DNA of 58,409 nt from Bacteroidales bacterium (GTDB lineage: Bacteria; Bacteroidota; Bacteroidia; Bacteroidales; F082), in assembly GCA_024400295.1 (NCBI GenBank), contig JAKSNA010000014.1, forward strand, positions 1-58,409, written 5' to 3'. Shown in pieces: positions 52,142 to 58,409 of this stretch. Every line of letters begins with the position of its first letter. Position 1 is the stretch's first letter. The position numbers and the translations under genes were made by a program. Under the pieces are notes generated by a model, which ran no database searches, was not told the origin of the DNA, and saw only the letters and a program-made list of their open reading frames with translations.

Positions 52142-52236
52142 AACTTTTTGAATGTTAATTAGTTAATTATTAAGTTGCAATAGTTTAATTATAATTAATT
52201 TAGTTTTTTTTCGTTTATAAGTCATCACATCAGTTT

Positions 52237-54927
52237 TCAAAATGATGTACAAAATCTGTATTTCCCGCTTCCCAACGTCTTGATTTTGTGTCCGTCCTTG
52301 CTCGGGATCCAGACTTCGGCTTCGGTATTGGCAGGAATAGTGATGTCCCACTCGAAACGGTTTCCGTCGTGCCGCCAGTTGCTTTCTATACGTCCCGAGA
52401 CGGATTCGTATGAGCAGTTCACAAAGTCAAGTCCGTCAATAGGATAAGGCTTCAGTTGTATTTTTTTGTAACCGGGTTCAAGGGCTCTGATGCCGCCGAG
52501 GTATTCGTATTCCCAGATTATGAGGTCGCCGAGGAGCATCACGTGGTTGCCGGAGTTCATCGCGGGGTCGGCGGTGTTGCCGTTCCACAGCTCCCAGATG
52601 GTGGTGGCACCGTTGCGCACCATGTAGCCCCAGCTCGGATAGGTGTCGTTGGTGGCTATCTTCAGGGCGAGGTCGCCGCGGCCGTGCTCCGTGAGGGTGC
52701 GCATCAGGAACTGAATGCCGATGACACCTGTCGAGACATGGCCGTCGTGCATGTCTTCAGTGCGCTCGGCGAGGTTCTCGAACACATCGTCTTCATGGCC
52801 TTCAGGCACCATCCCGAAATACAAAGGCAGGATGTTGGCGGTGACGGTGTTGTTCGCGTATCTCCAGATCTGACGGTTCAGATATTTCGCGTTGTAAGCC
52901 TCCGCCGAAGCGGAGACTTCATTCCTGAAATACTCGGCATCGTCGGTGAAACCCAATATTCCGGCGAACTTCGCCATGATGTTCGAGAGGTGACAATAAT
53001 AAGGCGTCGCGATGACTTCCGCCCGCGTCTTGCGGTTCTTGTCTTTCGAGTGAATCAGCTCCGGCGACTCCGGCGGCATGCACCAGTCGCCGTATTGGTC
53101 GCGTTTCATGATGCCATCGACCATGAAACGGTTTTTCATGAAGACGATCCATTTCTTCATGGCCTGATAATGCTCGCGGATCGGCTTGTCGTCGCCGAAA
53201 CGTGTGTGGATCATGTCGGCTGCGGTGATGAACGCGCCGGGCCACGTCATGCTGTTGGTGTAGTTGCGCCAATAAGGCGGAAACACGTCGCAGAGACAGC
53301 CGTTCTCGAACTGGCAGTCCTCGCCGTCGTCGAGCCATTTGGCGTAAAGTCTGTGATTGTCAAAGATATACGACTCGCCGTAACAGCCCGTGGCGCGGTC
53401 GCCGGTCCAGCCGAGACGCTCGTCGCGCTGCGGACAGTCGGTGGGCATGCTCCTGTAGTTGCCCCTGATGCCCCAGAAAGCGTTGCGATACACGGCATTG
53501 ATAATCTCGTCGGATGTCTCGAAACTGCCGGTGACAGACATCTCATCATAAAAGACAAGACCTTGAAAATCAGAAAGTTTCGGTGTCTCCCTGATGCCCT
53601 GGATCTCGACGTAACGGAAGCCGTGATATGTGAACATCGGACTCCACGAGTGTGAAGTGTGGAATGTGGAGTGTGGAGTTTTTCTTGAAATGATATAACG
53701 GTCGGTGGCTTCGGCGTCGCGCAGGTTCCTGACGTCTATCGTGCTGTCGGGATAGAGGTTCTCGGCGAAGCGCAGCGTTATCGTGTCGCCTGGTCTTTGC
53801 CCCGAAACGTTGATTTTCAGCACGCCGACCATGTTCTGCCCCATGTCGAGAACCCATTTTTCGCCTTTGCGGAAGATGGAAACGGGCGTGAGCGTGTCCT
53901 GCACTTTGATGTTAGGGTTGGGCTGCGGAGTGAGTGCGCCGTCGGGCGCTTTCACGGTTTCGGCCTCCATCCACGAGCTGTCGTAGTAATGTGGCAGCGT
54001 CCAGTCGCCGAGTTCGAAGTTCTCGTCGTAGGTCTCACCGTCGTATTCGTTGGAGGTGCGAATCGGCCCGCGGTTGGTGATTTTCCAGCTTTCATCGCTG
54101 ACAATCAGTTCTTTGTGACCGTCGCTGTATGTTATCTCAAGTTGCAGAAGCAGTCTCGGCGTGCCGAAATGCAGCGTGTTGTCGGTGTGGTCTTGGTCAG
54201 GATGGTCGGTGTTGATGCGCATGGCAGTGTAGTGCCCGCCTTCGAGGATGACACCGATGGCGTTGCCGCCGCTTTTCAACATCTCCGTGACATCGAAAGT
54301 GTTGAAATACACACGTTTGCGATAATCCGACAATGCAGGTTTCAGAAGCTCGTCTGCAGCCACCTCGTCGCCGTTGATGAACGCGCTGTACTGACCGAGG
54401 CCGCTGACATAGAGACGCGCTTCGGCGATGTCATCAGCCAGTCCAAACTCTTTCCTGATATATCGCGCAGCCAGTTTTGTCTTTCCGGCAAGGACATCAT
54501 CATCAAACTCATGTCCAATCCATTCCGCTTTCCAATCACTTGATTTCAAGAGACTTACCTCGGAATATTTGACATTGCTTTCAATGGAAACGGTCTTGTT
54601 TCTCTCGTAAGAAAGTGTCGCGAAGACTTTCCAAAAGACCTTGTCACGACTTCGCAGCGTTTTTCCTTCGTAGGGGATATAAAGCGTTTTGTCTGAAAAA
54701 ACCTCGCCGGAGTCCCATAGGTCGCCGATGCCGTTTCGTGCGTTCTCCAATGTCGAAGCCGCGATGATGCGATAGCTCGTCTGCTTCACGTTTTGCGCGT
54801 CCGAAACATAGTTCCAGCTGAAACGCGGCTCGTTCGTCTCGACAGTCTTTATCTCAAAATGCCTGCTTCTGCTGCAAGCGACAAGAGTTAAAAGAATCAA
54901 TATGTAGAAGAGTCTCTTCATTTTCAT
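52237..54927 (-). CDS. Alpha-L-rhamnosidase, GH78 family, lipoprotein
   Basis: I start at MKMKRLFYILILL, whose ATG overlaps the upstream GH97 stop (ATGA). The 896-residue protein has a lipobox (TLVACS), so it sits on the outer membrane or periplasmic face. Rhamnosidase features: an Fn3-like N-terminal part, ARLYVSGLGQYSAFINGDEV, a signature CPQRDERLGWTGDRATGCYG near residue 500 in the (alpha/alpha)6 barrel, and TTIWELWNG near residue 775 with a catalytic Glu. It removes alpha-L-rhamnose from plant or microbial glycans. A loop near 53651-53684 holds a repeat-derived segment. It forms an operon with a GH97 enzyme; no SusCD pair is nearby. Confidence 0.92.
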   Translation of the reverse strand: MKMKRLFYILILLTLVACSRSRHFEIKTVETNEPRFSWNYVSDAQNVKQTSYRIIAASTLENARNGIGDLWDSGEVFSDKTLYIPYEGKTLRSRDKVFWKVFATLSYERNKTVSIESNVKYSEVSLLKSSDWKAEWIGHEFDDDVLAGKTKLAARYIRKEFGLADDIAEARLYVSGLGQYSAFINGDEVAADELLKPALSDYRKRVYFNTFDVTEMLKSGGNAIGVILEGGHYTAMRINTDHPDQDHTDNTLHFGTPRLLLQLEITYSDGHKELIVSDESWKITNRGPIRTSNEYDGETYDENFELGDWTLPHYYDSSWMEAETVKAPDGALTPQPNPNIKVQDTLTPVSIFRKGEKWVLDMGQNMVGVLKINVSGQRPGDTITLRFAENLYPDSTIDVRNLRDAEATDRYIISRKTPHSTFHTSHSWSPMFTYHGFRYVEIQGIRETPKLSDFQGLVFYDEMSVTGSFETSDEIINAVYRNAFWGIRGNYRSMPTDCPQRDERLGWTGDRATGCYGESYIFDNHRLYAKWLDDGEDCQFENGCLCDVFPPYWRNYTNSMTWPGAFITAADMIHTRFGDDKPIREHYQAMKKWIVFMKNRFMVDGIMKRDQYGDWCMPPESPELIHSKDKNRKTRAEVIATPYYCHLSNIMAKFAGILGFTDDAEYFRNEVSASAEAYNAKYLNRQIWRYANNTVTANILPLYFGMVPEGHEDDVFENLAERTEDMHDGHVSTGVIGIQFLMRTLTEHGRGDLALKIATNDTYPSWGYMVRNGATTIWELWNGNTADPAMNSGNHVMLLGDLIIWEYEYLGGIRALEPGYKKIQLKPYPIDGLDFVNCSYESVSGRIESNWRHDGNRFEWDITIPANTEAEVWIPSKDGHKIKTLGSGKYRFCTSF
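53651..53684 (-). repeat. Intergenic-type repeat embedded in the GH78 coding sequence
   Basis: GTGTGAAGTGTGGAATGTGG with AGTGTGGAG following is a near-perfect tandem of the GTGGAGTG unit seen in spacers at 1-62 and 25435-25492. Here it is read in frame and encodes KTPHSTFHTSHS between YIISR and WSPMF. Confidence 0.7.
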
Positions 54928-57233
54928 TTCCTCTCTCTGATGCTTACCGCGAAGCCACCGCACGGTGCCATCTTCATCTTCAGCACCGTCTTGGAGTTCA
55001 CTTTTTTCTTCGAGATGACGTAAGCCTGCGGGTTGTAGTTGTCGCCGGGCAGACCGTTTGCGTCTTTCGCGTCGGAATAGATGACGGCATCGTATGTCTT
55101 GCCTTTCTCAAGAAAATCTAATCTGACGCTGACTTCACGCGCGGTCTCATCGGTTATGCCGCCGACATACCACACGTCGCGCGGTTCAAATCTATTAATA
55201 TTTGAGTCATTAAATCTTTGAATGGAATCCGGAATGGCATAGACGTATCGCGTAGCGCTGGAGATGACGCCTTTCTTGCCGTCGGGCAGTTCACCGACGC
55301 CATCGGCGGCCTTGTTCAGGGTGGCGACCTTCGGCTTGCGTGCGGTGACGATATACGCACCGGGTTCCGCCATGAGGTAAAGCGTCGTGTCCCAGTCAAC
55401 GGCCACGTCTTTGATAAACTGGAAGGCGTCCATGAATGGCGCATAATGTTCGGGGAAATCGGCGGCCATCTGCAGCGGCGAGTAGAACGTGACGTAGAGT
55501 CCGAGCTGGTTGCAGATGGTGTGGCGCATGAGGTCGCCTTTGTTCCAGAAGGCGTTTTTCTCCATGTCGGTCTCGAAGATGCCCGGCGTGTAGTCCATCG
55601 GGCCGCCTTGCAGTCTCGTGAAAGGCAGTATCGTGGTGTGTCCCGCTTTGATGCGTCCGCGGAACTCAGTGCCCATCGCGCTCTCGTTGCCGATCATGTT
55701 AGGCCAGGTGCGGCACAGCCCCGTCGGGCGCACCGCCTCGTGGGCGTTCACCATGATGTGATGTCTCGCCGCTTCGGTGACGCAGTAGTGGTAGTGGTTG
55801 ATGAGCGGCTGGCTGTAATGGTTCTCGCCGTGGGGCAATATCTTCCCGACGTAACCGCTCTTCACGGCGTCGTAGCCGTATTGGTTCATGAGGTTGTAAG
55901 CCTTCTCCATCCAGCGTTCGTAATTGATTGTGGATGAAGATGTCTCGTGATGCATTATCAGCCTTATTCCTTTCTCGTGGGCGTATCTGTTCAATGCCGG
56001 CAGGTCGAAGTCGGGGTAAGGCGTGATGAAGTCGAAGACGAAGTCTTTCTCCTTGCCGTACCAGTCTTCCCATCCGACATTCCATCCTTCGATGAGGAGT
56101 GCGTCGAAGCCGTTGTCGGCTGCGAAGTCGATGTAGCGGCGCACGTTGTCGTTGTTGGCGGCGTGTCGTCTGTGAGGCTTGGCGTTGGCGTAGTCGGTTT
56201 CGCCGAGCTTCACCGACGGGAAGTCGTTGGTGTATGACCAGCTGCTCTTGTCGGAGATCATCTCCCACCACACGCCCATGTATTTCACCGGATGGATCCA
56301 GCTGACATCGTCGAGGGCGCAGGGGTCGTTGAGGTTGAGTATCAGGCGTGAGCGCAGCGCGTCGGTGGCGCTTTCGCAGACCATCACCGTGCGCCAGGGG
56401 CTGTGGCATGGTGTCTGCAGGCGGCCTTTGTAGCCGGTGGCGTCGGGTGTGAGATGCACCCGGAACACGAAGGTGGTGTCGTTGAGGTCGAGGTTCATGG
56501 TCGGGTAGTCGAGTACCGCCGCCTCGTGTATGTTGAGATACAGTCCGTCTTGCGTCTTCATCTGGAGGGCGGTCTGCACGCCGGTGGCCGAGAAGTTGGT
56601 GTAAGGCCACCCGCAGTTCTTGTGCGCCTCGCTGTAGAGTCCGCGGATTTCGGACAGCTTCGACTCGGTGTAGTTGTATTCCTGCGTGTCGTAGTCGCCC
56701 GGGATCCACCATGCTGTATGGTCGCCGGTCATGGCGAACTCTGTCAGCTCCTCGGTGAGCCAGAAATAAACGAGGGCGTTCTCCATCGGGAACTCGTAGC
56801 GGAAGCCGAGGCCGTCGTCATAGAGTCGGAAGCGGATCTGCATCACGGTAGGTTTTTTCTGTGTGGAGCCGTCCATGCTCTCGACGGCACCGATGGGCTG
56901 TTCCAATGTCACGAGCATCTCGTTGTAATGGTTGCGGATGCGTGCCTCCTCGCCCCACACCGGCTCCCATGTCTCGTCGAAGGTGCTGTGTATCACGTCT
57001 TTAAGCTCAAAGGCGTGGGCGATGTCGTCGCGCCATTCGAGGGTGAAGCCCATCTTCGAGGGCAGCACGACGGCTTTCCCGTTGCGGTTGAGGGAGTAGT
57101 AAGGCACGCCGTCTTCAAGACTGAAAACGACCTCCATCTGTCCGTCGGGGCTGGTTAGAGATGTCTGTCCAAATGTCATCTTGCATAATCCGAGAAGTAA
57201 GATAAAGACAATGAATCTGTTGAGGTATTTCAT
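54924..57233 (-). CDS. GH97 family alpha-glucosidase (SusB-like)
   Basis: I start at MKYLNRFIVFI, giving a signal peptide (FILLLGLCKMTFGQ); the longest frame adds ten residues. The 769-residue enzyme has the N-terminal beta-sandwich (SPDGQMEVVFSLEDGVPYY) and a barrel with GWNVGWEDWYG. The KSGYVG segment near residue 457 replaces the Asp nucleophile of retaining GH97 galactosidases, as in inverting SusB, and NAHEAVRPTGLCRTWPNM near residue 495 carries a Glu expected to serve as base. Hydrolysis of alpha-glucosides with inversion is therefore likely. It is the first gene of a two-gene operon with GH78. Confidence 0.92.
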   Translation of the reverse strand: MKYLNRFIVFILLLGLCKMTFGQTSLTSPDGQMEVVFSLEDGVPYYSLNRNGKAVVLPSKMGFTLEWRDDIAHAFELKDVIHSTFDETWEPVWGEEARIRNHYNEMLVTLEQPIGAVESMDGSTQKKPTVMQIRFRLYDDGLGFRYEFPMENALVYFWLTEELTEFAMTGDHTAWWIPGDYDTQEYNYTESKLSEIRGLYSEAHKNCGWPYTNFSATGVQTALQMKTQDGLYLNIHEAAVLDYPTMNLDLNDTTFVFRVHLTPDATGYKGRLQTPCHSPWRTVMVCESATDALRSRLILNLNDPCALDDVSWIHPVKYMGVWWEMISDKSSWSYTNDFPSVKLGETDYANAKPHRRHAANNDNVRRYIDFAADNGFDALLIEGWNVGWEDWYGKEKDFVFDFITPYPDFDLPALNRYAHEKGIRLIMHHETSSSTINYERWMEKAYNLMNQYGYDAVKSGYVGKILPHGENHYSQPLINHYHYCVTEAARHHIMVNAHEAVRPTGLCRTWPNMIGNESAMGTEFRGRIKAGHTTILPFTRLQGGPMDYTPGIFETDMEKNAFWNKGDLMRHTICNQLGLYVTFYSPLQMAADFPEHYAPFMDAFQFIKDVAVDWDTTLYLMAEPGAYIVTARKPKVATLNKAADGVGELPDGKKGVISSATRYVYAIPDSIQRFNDSNINRFEPRDVWYVGGITDETAREVSVRLDFLEKGKTYDAVIYSDAKDANGLPGDNYNPQAYVISKKKVNSKTVLKMKMAPCGGFAVSIRERK

Positions 57234-57329
57234 AGTTGCAATTTTCAGATGATTTCTGTTCATAACGTTTTACGCTGTCACTCTTGGTCTCGTTAAGTCC
57301 TTAGTCGAAATTCATAGTTAACAGCGTTG

Positions 57330-57337
57330 CAAAGGTA
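57330..57337 (-). promoter_or_regulatory. -7 promoter element of the GH97-GH78 operon
   Basis: Minus-strand TACCTTTG followed by CAACG fits TAnnTTTG and lies about 97 bases before the GH97 start. The GH97 leader is therefore long. Confidence 0.55.
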
Positions 57338-57567
57338 TGAAAATATCTTTTTTATTATGATTTTCTGTGAGGATTTTTTTGGATAAAAGGCGAGTGATGA
57401 AATTATTATACTGCTCTCATTTCTTCAGACCATTTTCTTGTCGGATTAATGTGACAAATCCATGTTTTTTTAAATTGCAAAAATACATTTTTATTTTAAT
57501 ACTCCCGTTGCCGGATTAAAATCTGCTGAAAAAAATTTGACCTATAGCTTAATAATTATACAACAAA

Positions 57568-57600
57568 AAATCAGCGCAACTCATTGAGCCACGCTGATTT
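57568..57600 (-). terminator. Intrinsic terminator in the 57.6 kb spacer (minus strand)
   Basis: AAATCAGCG and CGCTGATTT pair perfectly around a 15-base loop that contains CTCA/TGAG. On the minus strand the hairpin is followed by TTTGTTG. It could end a short RNA starting right of it. Confidence 0.6.
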
Positions 57601-57791
57601 ACTTATTTATTAACTATTCGGAGCTTTCGGGATTATTTCACCTCCTCAAAAATAATCTACATTGAATTTCAATGTTTTATGATTTTGTGTTGCAAATATG
57701 TTGCAAATGTGAGAGGAAGAAAGATAAGATGGATTTATTGTTATTGTTGGGCAGACATAGTCGTGTTTAAAATTTTGACAGATTATTAAAT

Positions 57792-57817
57792 GGCCGTCCG
57801 CCGTGCGGCGGACGGCC
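57792..57817 (-). terminator. Terminator hairpin after the DUF6266 gene
   Basis: GGCCGTCCGCCG (57792-57803) and CGGCGGACGGCC (57806-57817) form a 12-bp perfect stem with a minimal loop. On the minus strand it is followed by ATTTAATAAT. Its high GC fits the gene to its right. Confidence 0.75.
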
Positions 57818-57839
57818 CTGTTCGGTGTCGTCAGCGGTG

Positions 57840-58409
57840 CTACTCGCCGATGACGCCCGCATAGACGGAGTCGGAGACGGATGTGAGGTCGGCGGACTGG
57901 AACATGATGTAGCAGGCCACCGGTGCCGCGCCCCATGAGTCCGGGAGATTAAGTACCATCTCCGCGTTGTCCCTGATGTCGTCCTCACCCTTCTGGATGT
58001 ACGCCTCGTTGGTGGTGGTGTTAACCGCCACGCCGACGGCGAGGTCGTACGAGCCGCCGCCGGCGCACTCCCAGCGGATGGTCTTGTCGCCGCCGTCGTC
58101 GAGGCATGAGGCGGCCATCGCCTTGGCGAGCCTGCCCCTGCTGAGCGTGAGCTTGCTGAAGTCGATGACGACGGAGCCGTCGCTGAAGCCGACGGCGTTC
58201 TTGAGGTTGCAGGCCACCGCCGCGTTCATGTTCGAGCCTCTGCCCGACCATGTGCCGAGGGCGATGAACGTGGCGAACCTCTTGAGGAACGCCACGGTGA
58301 ATTTGAGCTTCTCGCGCTGCGCCACCTGGTCGCGAGTGCGGGGGTTCTTGATTGACTGCGCCTGTCCGCGCATGTAGGCGATGCCCTTCCAGGACGCGCC
58401 CACGACGGT
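57840..58409 (-). CDS. DUF6266 family protein (5' end outside the window)
   Basis: The frame runs without stop from the right edge of the window, and 189 codons are seen here; the N-terminus is missing. It opens TVVGASWKGIAYMRGQA and continues SIKNPRTRDQVAQREK, the conserved start-proximal motif of DUF6266, a family found beside phage and conjugative elements of Bacteroidota. The remaining sequence is beta-rich and Ala/Gly-rich, ending YIMFQSADLTSVSDSVYAGV. The biochemical role is unknown, and a phage structural or tail role is a guess. Its GC content is much higher than that of the neighbouring spacer, in keeping with acquired DNA. Confidence 0.75.
   Translation of the reverse strand, partial: TVVGASWKGIAYMRGQAQSIKNPRTRDQVAQREKLKFTVAFLKRFATFIALGTWSGRGSNMNAAVACNLKNAVGFSDGSVVIDFSKLTLSRGRLAKAMAASCLDDGGDKTIRWECAGGGSYDLAVGVAVNTTTNEAYIQKGEDDIRDNAEMVLNLPDSWGAAPVACYIMFQSADLTSVSDSVYAGVIGE

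Larger units (their letters stand above)
57338..57839. other. Spacer between the GH97 operon and the DUF6266 gene
   Basis: About 500 bases without a supported gene. It contains a hairpin with a T run on the minus strand (57568-57600), a Shine-Dalgarno-like GAGGAGGTG (minus strand near 57638-57646) with no start codon after it, tandem TGTTGCAAAT repeats (about 57690-57707), and a GC-rich terminator for the right-hand gene (57792-57817). The block may be the edge of an integrated element. Confidence 0.5.

Noticed and set aside
52456..53655. 399-codon open frame opposite GH78
   Set aside because: Antisense shadow in GC-rich sequence; composition is low-complexity Val/His/Arg and the sense frame is a clear rhamnosidase.
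55699..56712. 337-codon frame on the same strand as GH97 in another phase
   Set aside because: Arg/His/Pro-rich artefact of GC-rich third positions; GH97 motifs occupy the other frame.

Overview
The window looks like a chromosomal segment from an anaerobic, probably gut- or rumen-associated member of the Bacteroidales; family and genus cannot be set from sequence reading alone. The evidence: several secreted proteins end in type IX secretion (T9SS) C-terminal domains; gldF and gldG are present; promoters repeatedly show the Bacteroidota -7 element TAnnTTTG; most starts have no Shine-Dalgarno sequence; and there are GH97/GH78 glycosidases and a DUF6266-type gene. No tRNA, rRNA or CRISPR array was seen.

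Left part (1-22.5 kb): a RelB-like antitoxin gene followed by a truncated RelE-like toxin, glutamine synthetase, then two giant T9SS adhesin-like proteins (2321 and 3272 aa) built from repeated choice-of-anchor J (cleaved adhesin) modules, a shared BACON-like block and Por-secretion tails. Next is a three-gene cassette with 4-bp ATGA overlaps (DUF3791-like, DUF3990, DUF3791-like) that resembles an ADP-ribosyltransferase-type toxin with small partners. It sits beside dnaG, and the pair is flanked by inverted copies of one intergenic repeat.

Middle (22.6-37.2 kb): an AtoE-type short-chain fatty acid permease, a secreted T9SS endonuclease/phosphatase-fold protein, a pseudouridine synthase with a 39-bp coding minisatellite, a rubredoxin / high-molecular-weight rubredoxin / flavodiiron (FprA) operon for O2 or NO reduction, CrcB, a GT-C-like membrane protein between two identical 78-bp promoter-bearing palindromic repeats, an AAA+/DUF4143 ATPase, iron superoxide dismutase, an EamA transporter, a PepSY-like protein, a 2-hydroxyacid dehydrogenase and a short Ssb without the acidic tail.

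Right part (36.5-58.4 kb): the gldF-gldG-DUF4340-yhcH-Sfp operon; two paralogous surface proteins sharing a 124-bp identical tract; an AT-rich restriction-modification locus with two C5-cytosine methyltransferases and an HNH nuclease; a four-gene envelope cluster (putative barrel, lipoprotein phosphoesterase, EF-hand membrane protein, T9SS-like secreted protein); an aquaporin deletion relic; a GH97-GH78 operon; and, at the right edge, a 5'-truncated DUF6266 phage/mobile-type gene.

The most promising candidates for something undescribed are the DUF3791-DUF3990-DUF3791 cassette, the mobile-looking 78-bp promoter/palindrome repeat next to the AAA+/DUF4143 gene, and the 124-bp identical tract in the paralogous pair.
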